Source of the DNA: Bacteroides mediterraneensis
GTDB lineage: Bacteria; Bacteroidota; Bacteroidia; Bacteroidales; Bacteroidaceae
NCBI RefSeq assembly: GCF_016900355.1
Contig: NZ_JACJKA010000015.1
Span: 25,918-89,917 of the forward strand
DNA: 64,000 nt
Direction of reading: 5' to 3'
Below are positions 18,243-25,912 of this stretch, piece after piece (within the stretch, counting starts at the first letter, position 1; each line of letters begins with the position of its first letter). Both the position numbers and the translations under genes were made by a program. The notes beneath the pieces were generated by a model. That model saw nothing but the letters and a program-made list of their open reading frames with translations, ran no database searches and was not told the origin of the DNA.

Positions 18243-20045
18243 ATGGAACATACACTCATACTGACAGACAAGCCCGAAGTGGGTAAGACAATAGCAAGAA
18301 TCATAGGCGCGGACAAGCGCGGGAACGGATACATGGCAGGCGGCGGCTACATAGTGACCTGGACCTTCGGAAACATGCTTTCCCTGGCTATGCCGAAAGA
18401 TTATGGCAAAGCACGTGTGGAGCGGAAAGACTTTCCGCTGGTGCCCCGGCCTTTCCAACTGATGGTCAAGCATGTCCGTACGGACAGCGGCTGGATTCCC
18501 GACATCAATGCGGTCAAACAGCTCAAGGTCATCGAGAAACTGTTACCGGAATGTTCCCGCATCATTGCCGCCACGGATGCATCACGCGAAGGTGAACTGC
18601 TGTTCCGGCAGCTTTACCGGTATTTGGGATGTAGCCAGCCGGTACTTCGTCTCTGGATTTCCTCGCTCACGGAGCAGGCAGTGCGTGAAGGCATGAACCG
18701 TATGCAGCCGTTGGAGATGTACGACGGCCTGTTCCGGGCGGGCGACAGCCGGGCAAAGGCAGACTGGCTGCTGGGCATGAACGCGAGCTATGCGCTTTGC
18801 CGGGCGACAGGGTTGGGCAACCATTCCCTAGGACGGGTGCAGACTCCCGTATTGGCCGCAATCAGCGGACGTTACCGGGATCGGGAGAACCACATCGCCT
18901 CAGACTGCTGGCACATTTATGTCAGTACCGCCAAGGAGGGCATTCCGTTCAAGTTACGCAGCGTGGACACATTTCACGACCGGGGCCGTGCCGAAGAGTT
19001 CCATCGCGACTGCAGCCATGCCGAAGGTCTCCGCATCACAACCGTCACCCGGTGGGTCAAGGAACTTCCCCCGCCTGCGTTGTATAATTTGGGTGAACTG
19101 CAGAAGGATGCCAGCCGGCATTATGGTCTTACAGTCTGCGAGGTGCATGACATTGCACAGAGCCTGTATGAGAAAAAGCTCATCTCTTATCCTCGCACAT
19201 CCTGCCGTACCTTGCCGCCTGACGTTTCCGCCATGCTGCCGGACATTATGGGGAAGATGCTGGCGTGGGACGGATTGCGGGCTTATGTGCGGGAAACGGG
19301 CATCGACCCTACGTGCCTGCCGGAACATGTTGTCGGAGGTGACAGCGCCGCCCATCCGGCCATCATCGCTACGGGACTGTGTCCCGGAAAGCAGGAACTT
19401 GACCGGCGCGAGATGCAGGTCTACCTGCTTGTGGTCGGACGGATGCTCGAAGCCTTCATGCCTCCCTGCAAGGTGGAGTGTACCACAGTGGATGCCGTAT
19501 GTGCGGCGCTCCGTTTCCGCGCAGACACTTTCCGGATAGTGGAGCAAGGGTGGCAAGGCATATTCGGTCGGAAGGGCGACATTGCCCCGGAGAGTGCCTG
19601 TTTCTTGACCATGCCCGATATTTTCGCCGGTGAGACACTGCCGGTTCCGGCATGCAGCCTGGTACGCCGTTGCGGTTTGCCGCCATCGCCCTATACCGAC
19701 GCACAGCTGGTGGAATATATGGAAAAGACCGGGCTGGGTACGTCATCCACCCGTGCAGCCATTCTCCGCACGTTGCTTGACCGCAAATACATCCGTTATT
19801 CGGGCAAATACATCATCCCCACACGCAAAGGGTTGTATATCTACGAGACGGTGCGTGGCATGAAGATTGCCGACCCGTCCCTCACCTCCGGCTGGGAAGC
19901 GCAATTGGAGGACATGGAACAAGGCAACCTCTCTCAGGAAGCATTTCTGGAAGATGTATCCAGGCTGGCGGGCGAGGTGACGGACGAGATATTCCGTCTG
20001 TGCGGTTCCAAGGGGAGAGGCGTCCAAGAAGATGGCGCCCAATAA
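18243..20045 (+). CDS. topB: DNA topoisomerase III (type IA) of the mobile element
   Basis: A 600-residue type IA topoisomerase. The Toprim core has the N-terminal glutamate region (LILTDKPEVGKTIARIIG) and the metal motif ATDASREGELLFR (about 111-123). The catalytic tyrosine is Y316 in LISYPRTSCRTL. SLGRVQTPVLAAI and GLGTSSTRAAIL are also conserved. It is shorter than E. coli TopB (653) and ends without zinc ribbons. An in-frame start at 18186 adds an unlikely cysteine/proline-rich leader, so 18243 is preferred. Such TopB copies are standard on Bacteroidetes conjugative elements, where they probably resolve single-strand intermediates of transfer or replication. A very long hairpin follows the stop. 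Confidence 0.92.
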   Translation: MEHTLILTDKPEVGKTIARIIGADKRGNGYMAGGGYIVTWTFGNMLSLAMPKDYGKARVERKDFPLVPRPFQLMVKHVRTDSGWIPDINAVKQLKVIEKLLPECSRIIAATDASREGELLFRQLYRYLGCSQPVLRLWISSLTEQAVREGMNRMQPLEMYDGLFRAGDSRAKADWLLGMNASYALCRATGLGNHSLGRVQTPVLAAISGRYRDRENHIASDCWHIYVSTAKEGIPFKLRSVDTFHDRGRAEEFHRDCSHAEGLRITTVTRWVKELPPPALYNLGELQKDASRHYGLTVCEVHDIAQSLYEKKLISYPRTSCRTLPPDVSAMLPDIMGKMLAWDGLRAYVRETGIDPTCLPEHVVGGDSAAHPAIIATGLCPGKQELDRREMQVYLLVVGRMLEAFMPPCKVECTTVDAVCAALRFRADTFRIVEQGWQGIFGRKGDIAPESACFLTMPDIFAGETLPVPACSLVRRCGLPPSPYTDAQLVEYMEKTGLGTSSTRAAILRTLLDRKYIRYSGKYIIPTRKGLYIYETVRGMKIADPSLTSGWEAQLEDMEQGNLSQEAFLEDVSRLAGEVTDEIFRLCGSKGRGVQEDGAQ

Positions 20046-20157
20046 ATTTCCAGGCATCTGGTGGTGCAAAACCCTATAAATGGTATGGACAGAAATGCAG
20101 GCCGTAAGGTCTGCATTTTTTATTTGGGTGAAAATATTTTTCCGTTTTACGCAGCAA

Positions 20158-20289
20158 AGGTAGCGGATTGCTTTTTCCTGCACAAGGCGAGCCCCCTTGG
20201 GGCTTGGTTGGCTGGGAAAAAATCATCCTCGCTTCGCTGCGGTATTTTTTCCCGCCAAGCCTTGTGCAGGAAAAAGCAATCCACTACCT
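20158..20289. repeat. Very long hairpin (132 bp) after topB
   Basis: Arms at 20165-20188 and 20259-20282 are a perfect 24-bp inverted repeat, and with one mismatch the pairing extends to 20158 and 20289. Inside, GGGAAAAAAT at 20214-20223 pairs with 20244-20253, and the apex contains the short palindrome CGCTTCGCTGCG. It may terminate transcription of topB, but it resembles the 15450-15567 hairpin in size and in a CTTCGC apex, so both may belong to one class of element. Confidence 0.8.
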
Positions 20290-20349
20290 CGCCTTTGTAA
20301 AATCGGGAAAACATACCCCGATGGGGTCATTCACTTAAAATGAAAAGAT

Positions 20350-20562
20350 ATGAAAATCAGAATTATCAAATGCATCGGCAGGACGGTCATGGTGCTGTGC
20401 CTGTTCATCGGTACATTTCTCCTGCTGAAAAGCGGGATTGTATCCGCAAAGCTTCTCGTAGCCATCCTGTTGGCTGGAAAAATCATTTCGTTGGCATTTC
20501 GTGTCATACGTTTCTTCTTCAAGACAGTCGTATGGCTGGTATTATTCGGAATATTATTGTAA
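20350..20562 (+). CDS. Small hydrophobic membrane protein
   Basis: A 70-residue protein with two or three hydrophobic stretches (about 12-28, 33-48, 56-70) and basic residues between them. I do not recognise a family. It follows the long hairpin and is the first gene of the downstream group, 19 bp before another small gene, so it may be co-transcribed with the PRTRC genes. Confidence 0.55.
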   Translation: MKIRIIKCIGRTVMVLCLFIGTFLLLKSGIVSAKLLVAILLAGKIISLAFRVIRFFFKTVVWLVLFGILL

Positions 20563-20581
20563 CTGTTAAAACCGAGAACAC

Positions 20582-20794
20582 ATGAAGACAATAACAACTG
20601 CCCCTTCTGCACCCGCCACGCCCGTTGCATGGCCGACACCGTGTGGCCCGTCACGACCCGTAAAGCGGCGTTTTCCGGACACGGCAGACGAACCGCGTAC
20701 CATAGGATATTACCTGGAACCGTTACTGGATATCGCTTCACGACCGGACAGGGCTGAACTGCTGAAACTTTTCATGCAGGAAGTCATAGAATAA
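20582..20794 (+). CDS. Small proline-rich protein upstream of the PRTRC cassette
   Basis: A 70-residue protein. The first half is rich in P, A and T; the second half (TIGYYLEPLLDIASRPDRAELLKLFMQEVIE) has a regular amphipathic helix pattern, which supports real coding. No family is recognised. It lies between the membrane protein and PRTRC protein E with short gaps. Confidence 0.5.
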   Translation: MKTITTAPSAPATPVAWPTPCGPSRPVKRRFPDTADEPRTIGYYLEPLLDIASRPDRAELLKLFMQEVIE

Positions 20795-20825
20795 GCCAAT
20801 CAATAACCATCTAAATTTTATAATT

Positions 20826-21899
20826 ATGTTTTTTGAACAGATTTACCAACTGATCAGCACAGGCACCGACCTGAGCATCAACATCCGCAGGATGAATGAC
20901 AAATTGAATGTGGCAGTTATGCCCCGGAACAATGCCTTGAAAGAAGAAAAGCAGCAACACATGGTGCCTCTCGTCCTCAGCGGGACACCAGAAGAACTGG
21001 ACCGGGAGTTCCTGCAGGCTGTCATGGCACCGGTAAAGAAGGCGCTCGGCATCCTGACAAACCTGGAAGCCTTCGAAAAGGCGGCAGAAAAGACCGCTTC
21101 ACAGGCCAAACCGGGAAAAACTGTCGAAAAAGAGTCCAAAGAAGCCCGTGAAAAACGGGAGAAAATGGAAAAACTGATGAAGAAAGCGGACGATGCGGCT
21201 GCGGCAAGCAGGTTTTCCGAAGCGCAGACCTGGTTAAAGCAGGCACGCCTGCTCGCCACGGCTGATAAACAGAAAGAAATTGACGCCAAGATACAGGAGA
21301 TTCAGCGCAAAGCGAATGCCGGAAGTCTCTTCGGAGGGCAGGAAGTCGTACCTGAACCATCCGCACAGCAACCGGTCGCGCCCACCGCTCCGGCACAACA
21401 AGTGTCTGCGCAGGCCCATCCGGTCAATGGCAATCCCGTACAAAGGACTGATGCCGGACCGATGCCGTTTCACGGAGCGGGCAGAAATGCCGCTGTTCCA
21501 CCGGCACCGGCCGCGCAAACCACGTCTCCACAGCTGGAATACGGATGGGGAGCGCCGTACGGACAACAACCGCCGACAATGCCGCCACAAGGCTTTGCAC
21601 CTAACGGACAACCATACCCGCCTTATGGGCAGGCATATCCTCCGTATCCAGGAACCTATCCGTATATGCAGGCACAGCCGTCTGCTCCCGTACAGACCCC
21701 GCCGAACCGTCCGGCTAGTAAAACCCCGGATTTTCAACCCCATCCACAGGAGTCGGCAGCCCCTTACAGTTTTGACAAGGAAGATGAGGAGGACCGTGAA
21801 CTGCTCCGCGAAAACCCTTATGCTGAATACCCGGACTTTCCGGAAGAAAACCGCATGAAAGACGAGGCGCAGCAGGAATTGGAACTGGTATGCTGTTAA
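20826..21899 (+). CDS. PRTRC system protein E
   Basis: A 357-residue protein. The conserved N-terminal part (MFFEQIYQLISTGTDLSINIRR, to about residue 90) is the recognisable PRTRC E domain. A lysine/glutamate/alanine-rich helical section follows (about 90-165), then a long low-complexity P/Q/Y/A region (about 180-320) and an acidic tail. PRTRC means ParB-related, ThiF-related cassette; protein E has no known activity. It is the first core cassette gene. A 148-bp gap with an inverted repeat separates it from protein C. Confidence 0.8.
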   Translation: MFFEQIYQLISTGTDLSINIRRMNDKLNVAVMPRNNALKEEKQQHMVPLVLSGTPEELDREFLQAVMAPVKKALGILTNLEAFEKAAEKTASQAKPGKTVEKESKEAREKREKMEKLMKKADDAAAASRFSEAQTWLKQARLLATADKQKEIDAKIQEIQRKANAGSLFGGQEVVPEPSAQQPVAPTAPAQQVSAQAHPVNGNPVQRTDAGPMPFHGAGRNAAVPPAPAAQTTSPQLEYGWGAPYGQQPPTMPPQGFAPNGQPYPPYGQAYPPYPGTYPYMQAQPSAPVQTPPNRPASKTPDFQPHPQESAAPYSFDKEDEEDRELLRENPYAEYPDFPEENRMKDEAQQELELVCC

Positions 21900-21945
21900 A
21901 TGCTTAAAAATGAACTGATAACAATAAGGTTTCAAATATACTGAA

Positions 21946-22006
21946 ATTCCACCAAAGGTCTGTGTATCAGATTTCGGCAAACTGTATCGTAGACCTTTGC
22001 TGGAAT
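21946..22006. repeat. Inverted repeat between PRTRC E and C
   Basis: A 16-bp arm at 21946-21961 pairs with 21991-22006 with one mismatch, around a 29-bp loop. There is no T-run directly after it, so it is not a standard terminator. It could be an attenuator, an RNA processing site or a protein site that adjusts expression of the small protein C relative to E. Confidence 0.6.
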
Positions 22007-22047
22007 CTTAAACAAATAATATTATTAATTTTTTAAAGATAAAAGAT

Positions 22048-22269
22048 ATGGCACTCGAAATCAAAGGACTCAAACGAGTATTCAAAATGAAGAAGGCAAA
22101 CACTTACCTGGCCTTGAATGATCCGAATCCGGAAATGGCTCCGGCAGATGTGATGGATTTCTATTCCATGACTTACCCGGAACTGACCACGGCAAACGTG
22201 CATGGCCCTGTCATAGAGGAGGATTGTGCGGTTTATGAATTCAAGACGACCACCGGCGTAAAAGGATAG
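22048..22269 (+). CDS. PRTRC system protein C, ubiquitin-like fold (Prok_Ub)
   Basis: A 73-residue protein of the PRTRC C family, assigned to the prokaryotic ubiquitin-like (Prok_Ub) group. The pattern is RVFKM...LNDPNPEMAPADVMDFYSMTYPELTTANVHGP, then a beta strand VYEFKTTTG. The chain ends in VKG, so the C-terminal residue is a glycine followed directly by TAG. A free terminal glycine is what an E1-like enzyme needs for adenylation. The gene lies 4 bp before the next small gene and upstream of F, B and ThiF. The family and fold are prior knowledge; conjugation is inference. Confidence 0.85.
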   Translation: MALEIKGLKRVFKMKKANTYLALNDPNPEMAPADVMDFYSMTYPELTTANVHGPVIEEDCAVYEFKTTTGVKG

Positions 22270-22273
22270 AGGT

Positions 22274-22459
22274 ATGGCAAGAGGGAAACATATTAAAAAG
22301 AAGGAGGAACAGGCATGCGTACAGCTTACAGACTACCAGTTGCAGGAACTGGCACGGCAAATCGTCAGCGAACTCGAACGGCAGACGGATATCAGCCGGG
22401 GAACATTGCGCAACAGAAAAAGGCTACTGCCGCCACCCGGCGCAACAATGGTTTTCTGA
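22274..22459 (+). CDS. Small helical protein overlapping PRTRC F
   Basis: A 61-residue frame with a GAGG motif just before its ATG. It contains a regular amphipathic helix (QLTDYQLQELARQIVSELERQTD), and its composition is more protein-like than the other frame across the same bases. It starts 4 bp after PRTRC C and overlaps the annotated start of PRTRC F by 145 bp. It may be a real small cassette protein coupled to F, or the true N-terminal part of F joined by a -1 shift near 22450-22458. It has no known domain. Confidence 0.55.
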   Translation: MARGKHIKKKEEQACVQLTDYQLQELARQIVSELERQTDISRGTLRNRKRLLPPPGATMVF

Positions 22460-23430
22460 CAGAACGGATATATCCCGTTGCACCACCGGATTATAGTATT
22501 GATTGGGACGAAAATAACCGTATAAATCTTACTACACCGGAATCATTTGACTACCTGTATCGTTCTGCTGTAAACTACGCCCGTCTGCTGGATGTCCGCT
22601 TGCCTTTCCCCAAAAAGAGACGGAGCCGATGTCCGAGGCAGGACATCGTCCGGCTTTTTGAGGTGATGGACAACCTGGTCCCTGAATCTGTCAATCTGGA
22701 AGTGGTGAAGGGTAATCTGGCATTCTGCCTTTACCGGCATCACGACTGGCCGGATCACACCCTTTTCTGGCTGCCTTTGGATTTTACCAGAGTGCTTTCT
22801 GCGCCGACAAGGAGGCTGGTACTTGAATTTATCCGTCGTTTCATACTGCACCACGACATGCGGGATTTGAAAGAAACATATTACTATGAAATGTCGTGTG
22901 ACAATTTGGAAAGCCGCCCTAATTACGACGAGCACATAACACCGCGGGAAATCAAAGCGTGGAAAAAACTGGTAGAGTCCTACGAGAAAGGTAGAATTGA
23001 CCGGATGCTGAAACGTATGTGGAAACGTCCGTTCTGTTCAGGATTCACCAAGTTGCTGTCGGAATACTGCCCTGAAAAGAAGGAAGAACGGAATTTGTTG
23101 GCACTGGTACGGGAAGGTATGGCTTTCATAGGCAAAGACGCGCCTTCTATCATGTCTTACCAGTACGACTGGGCATACGAGGAAGAACCGGATTTCCGGC
23201 CCATCCCGTTGGATGAACAGGTCATGCTGGTCTATTCCATCCGTGACGTGCTGACGGAAGATATGATGGAGATTATTAACTCAGACCAGCAGGAAACGTA
23301 TTGCCTTTCTCCTGTCACCTATATGCCGTTGTCTCCCGAAACGGACAGGCTATTTTGTATGGATAACTTTCCTGAACGTTTCGCCCGGTGGTTCGGGAAG
23401 TTTACAGAGTATATTGAACAACATTTTTAA
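22315..23430 (+). CDS. PRTRC system protein F
   Basis: Up to 371 residues from the only in-frame ATG. Recognisable protein begins around residue 49 (ERIYPVAPPDYSIDWDENNRI) and runs to the end. The first 47 residues are rich in T, R, Q and A and look like an out-of-frame shadow of the overlapping 61-residue gene, so the real start is probably near 22456, where only CTG or a frameshift is available. Protein F is mixed alpha/beta with SFDYLYRSAVNYARLLDVRLPFPKKRR and a helical C-terminus. Its activity is unknown. It lies 10 bp before PRTRC B. Confidence 0.75.
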   Translation: MRTAYRLPVAGTGTANRQRTRTADGYQPGNIAQQKKATAATRRNNGFLTERIYPVAPPDYSIDWDENNRINLTTPESFDYLYRSAVNYARLLDVRLPFPKKRRSRCPRQDIVRLFEVMDNLVPESVNLEVVKGNLAFCLYRHHDWPDHTLFWLPLDFTRVLSAPTRRLVLEFIRRFILHHDMRDLKETYYYEMSCDNLESRPNYDEHITPREIKAWKKLVESYEKGRIDRMLKRMWKRPFCSGFTKLLSEYCPEKKEERNLLALVREGMAFIGKDAPSIMSYQYDWAYEEEPDFRPIPLDEQVMLVYSIRDVLTEDMMEIINSDQQETYCLSPVTYMPLSPETDRLFCMDNFPERFARWFGKFTEYIEQHF

Positions 23431-23440
23431 CTGAAAGAAA

Positions 23441-24145
23441 ATGAATGAACTGACAACCAAATTGCAGGAGATCATGGTGCCGAAAGCGGCACTCATCGCT
23501 TATGCGTATGATTCCAATACTTACAGGGTCCATGATAAATATCATCTTGAACTGCGTCCCATCAGTCCCGACGGACGTATGGGAGCGGCCATTCCCGTCA
23601 GTCACGAGTTTATCGGGGCTTTGGCGGACAACTATTCCGCTGAGATATGCCGGATACCGTACGGGAGAATTCCGCCGAACCTGCTGGAGTGTAATTCCCG
23701 GAAAGGGCATGAGAAGTATATCTGGTACAATCCTCCGGGAAAGCACCTGATGTTCTTCACCGGGGGGCTGAACATCGCTGACGGGGAGTTCAATCTTCCG
23801 GGCGTTGTCTACAAGGTGGAAAAGGAACGGATGGATATCTACGCATTCAAGGGGAACAGGCCGGAAGAAAGGACGGAGCTTTACCGGGCTCCGTTCTTCA
23901 ACGTCACACAAAGTAAGGTCTGTCTGGGCAGCACCTCGCTGACTGTTCCGCAGAACCCGACCTATGCCGATTGGCTGGCGTATTGGGAACAACGTTTCTG
24001 GACAAGCGAGTTTTCCCATTTGGGAGGGAAAGGCAACCCTACAAGGAGCAACCTGGTCATCGTTACCGAGAATGCCCGCAACGCTCCCTTTGACGAAGAG
24101 GAACTGCAACCGTTAAACATTACATTGAAAGATTTATTGTCATGA
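23441..24145 (+). CDS. PRTRC system protein B, E2-like (Prok-E2 family D)
   Basis: A 234-residue protein of the PRTRC B family, which is grouped with E2 ubiquitin-conjugating-like folds. The C-terminal half shows the E2 pattern: a beta-meander with IWYNPPGKHLMFF and PGVVYKV, then APFFNVTQSKVCLGS with Cys161 in the place of the E2 catalytic cysteine, followed by a helix with conserved tryptophans (YADWLAYWEQRFW). The stop overlaps the ThiF start as ATGA, so the E2-like and E1-like proteins are translationally coupled. Thioester chemistry is inferred from fold and the cysteine. Confidence 0.82.
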   Translation: MNELTTKLQEIMVPKAALIAYAYDSNTYRVHDKYHLELRPISPDGRMGAAIPVSHEFIGALADNYSAEICRIPYGRIPPNLLECNSRKGHEKYIWYNPPGKHLMFFTGGLNIADGEFNLPGVVYKVEKERMDIYAFKGNRPEERTELYRAPFFNVTQSKVCLGSTSLTVPQNPTYADWLAYWEQRFWTSEFSHLGGKGNPTRSNLVIVTENARNAPFDEEELQPLNITLKDLLS

Positions 24146-24936
24146 AGAAGAAAAAAATACATTATACCGAGAATTACCTGCTTTCTCCGCACCACCCGGT
24201 CAGTGTCATCGTCATCGGTGCCGGCGGTACAGGGTCGCAGGTCATCACTTCATTGGCCCGTATGGACAGGGCTTTGCAGGCATTGGGTCACCCGGGGCTG
24301 TATGTTACTGTTTACGACCCTGATACCGTGTCCGAGTCCAACATCGGACGCCAGTTGTTTTCCGAGCCGGAAATCGGCCTGAACAAGGCGGTCGCACTCG
24401 TCACACGGATCAACCGTTTTTTCGGCACGGCATGGGCGGCAGAGCCACGCCGTTATCCGATGCCTGAAACAGGGAAGAGAAAGAACCGTACGGCGAACAT
24501 CATCATCACCTGTACCGATAATGTACGTTCCAGGCTTACGCTCTGGCGGTTTCTGAAACCTTTCAGGGACAGTACCCATATCAATGAGGCCACCCCGATC
24601 TATTGGATGGATTTCGGCAATGCCCGCACCACCGGGCAGGTGCTGGTTGGTACCGTGCGCAACAAGATTTATCAGCCCGTTTCAGAACAGTACCAGCCTA
24701 CACCGCACCTGAATGTCATCACCGAGGAGGTCAGCTATTCCATGATTGACGAAAAGGACTCCGGCCCGAGCTGTTCGCTGGCGGAAGCCTTGGAGAAACA
24801 GGATCTTTTCATCAATTCCATATTGGCGCAGGCCGGTTGTGGCTTGCTGTGGAAGATGATCCGGGAAGGATGTACGTTCTATCGGGGGCTCTATCTCAAT
24901 CTGGACACGATGCGCATGACTGCCGTCCCGGTCTGA
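24142..24936 (+). CDS. PRTRC system ThiF-family protein, E1-like adenylyltransferase
   Basis: A 264-residue member of the E1/ThiF/MoeB superfamily. It has the nucleotide-binding loop GAGGTGS (residues 26-32), VYDPDTVSESNIGRQLF (D59, N67, R70, Q71), K82 and TCTDN (D126), all matching the adenylation site of E1-like enzymes. A later cysteine (Cys211 in GPSCSLAEALEKQDLFIN) lies where some family members have the thioester cysteine. It is the last gene of the cassette and is followed by a strong terminator. It would activate the C-terminal glycine of protein C; this is inference. Confidence 0.88.
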   Translation: MKKKKIHYTENYLLSPHHPVSVIVIGAGGTGSQVITSLARMDRALQALGHPGLYVTVYDPDTVSESNIGRQLFSEPEIGLNKAVALVTRINRFFGTAWAAEPRRYPMPETGKRKNRTANIIITCTDNVRSRLTLWRFLKPFRDSTHINEATPIYWMDFGNARTTGQVLVGTVRNKIYQPVSEQYQPTPHLNVITEEVSYSMIDEKDSGPSCSLAEALEKQDLFINSILAQAGCGLLWKMIREGCTFYRGLYLNLDTMRMTAVPV

Positions 24937-24957
24937 GTGATGGGGCTTAGGCATAAT

Positions 24958-25006
24958 AAGAGAGCCGTATCAACATGCTGTTTTTGAGCAATGATACGGC
25001 TCTCTT
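24958..25006 (+). terminator. Terminator after the PRTRC cassette
   Basis: A perfect 15-bp inverted repeat (24958-24972 with 24992-25006) with a 19-bp loop, 21 bp after the ThiF stop. A T-run is in the loop rather than after the stem, but the stem is strong and lies at an operon end. Confidence 0.7.
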
Positions 25007-25167
25007 GAATGAAACATCCACATCTGAAACTGTTCTGAATTTATAGCTTGGAGCATACGCGAAAACGGCTGTCCTGGCAAGGAAAGTTTTTGTAAAAATT
25101 CAAAACTGTCTCTTTATATAATATTGGATGAGATTCTTCACTCTTACAAGTTGCATCCAGTCTGTGT

Positions 25168-25482
25168 CTAACCCTTGTCAGGTTTCATGGTTTTCCCTTT
25201 CTGCCGGCTTTTGATGAAATCCCGTACTTCCGAAGCAAGGTAAAGTGTCCGCCCGTTGTCGTCCACACAGTAATAAGGTATTTTCCCTTTTTCCCGGTAG
25301 CGTGCCAAGGTCCGTTGCGACACGCCAAGCAGTTCCGCCAAGTCCACATTGTCCAAAAACTGGTCTCCGTCCAGGCAGTCCCGTTGCCGGTTCATGCGTT
25401 CCAGCTTCTTTTCGATACGCGCAAATCCTTCCGCCATCGTATTGATCATCTTTTCCAGCAGTTCATCGTCTATATAAGGCAT
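25168..25482 (-). CDS. Helix-turn-helix protein (excisionase/MerR-like)
   Basis: A 104-residue protein. An N-terminal helical part (1-35) is followed by an HTH_17-type domain: DNVDLAELLGVSQRTLARYREKGKIPYYCVDDNGRTLYLASEVRDFI. Proteins of this type on Bacteroidetes mobile elements act as excision or regulatory factors. It is transcribed towards the PRTRC terminator and away from the TTTACAG repeat region, which may be its operator. Confidence 0.8.
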   Translation of the reverse strand: MPYIDDELLEKMINTMAEGFARIEKKLERMNRQRDCLDGDQFLDNVDLAELLGVSQRTLARYREKGKIPYYCVDDNGRTLYLASEVRDFIKSRQKGKTMKPDKG

Positions 25483-25877
25483 AGTTATTCCTCCATGTTT
25501 TTAATAAGTGATACAATAATCACCCCTTCCGTGCGCACATGAGGAGTATATGGCTATAATAGTGAAAATGCCGTGCCATAGAATGTCTTTAATATGATTG
25601 CTGACTTGTTTACTGTTTGATATACAACAGGTTAAATTGCTCAAATTTTATCATTCATAATAAAAGTGTAAACCTGTATCCTGTAAACCCTTTACAGTAT
25701 TTACAGTTTGGAAGTTTACACTTTACAGTCTTTTACTTTCAATTTGCACTTTCATGAATTGCTAGTGACAGGCTTGCAAATGACTGAAATTACAAGATGG
25801 GGTGACATATCCCGATGAAGTAGCTATATATCCAATCTTTCTTCTCCGGTGAGGATGGAAAAATCGGAATATTGCCT
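25483..25877. other. Regulatory intergenic region between divergent genes
   Basis: About 395 bp between the helix-turn-helix gene (minus) and the 142-residue gene (plus). It is AT-rich and holds the TTTACAG repeat cluster. No coding frame is supported. Confidence 0.5.
25666..25731. promoter_or_regulatory. Cluster of TTTACAGT / CTGTAAAC repeats
   Basis: Within 66 bp there are CTGTAAAC at 25681, TTTACAGT at 25691, 25700 and 25722, GTTTACAC at 25714 and GTGTAAAC at 25666. The palindrome CTGTAAA-CCC-TTTACAG covers 25681-25697. Such a cluster suggests a regulator operator, an excisionase/integrase arm region or an iteron-like replication site. It lies between two divergent genes. Confidence 0.55.
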
Positions 25878-25885
25878 TAACTTTG
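25878..25885 (+). promoter_or_regulatory. -7 promoter element
   Basis: TAACTTTG matches TAnnTTTG and lies 28 bp before the ATG at 25913. It also shows that the longer frame starting at 25883 is not used. Confidence 0.55.
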
Positions 25886-25912
25886 CAAAAAGCTGGAACA
25901 AAGCAGTACGAA

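Noticed and set aside
20165..20282. Hairpin after topB taken as IS ends
   Set aside because: The arms are only about 70 bp apart with no gene and no target duplication, so it is a hairpin and not an insertion sequence.
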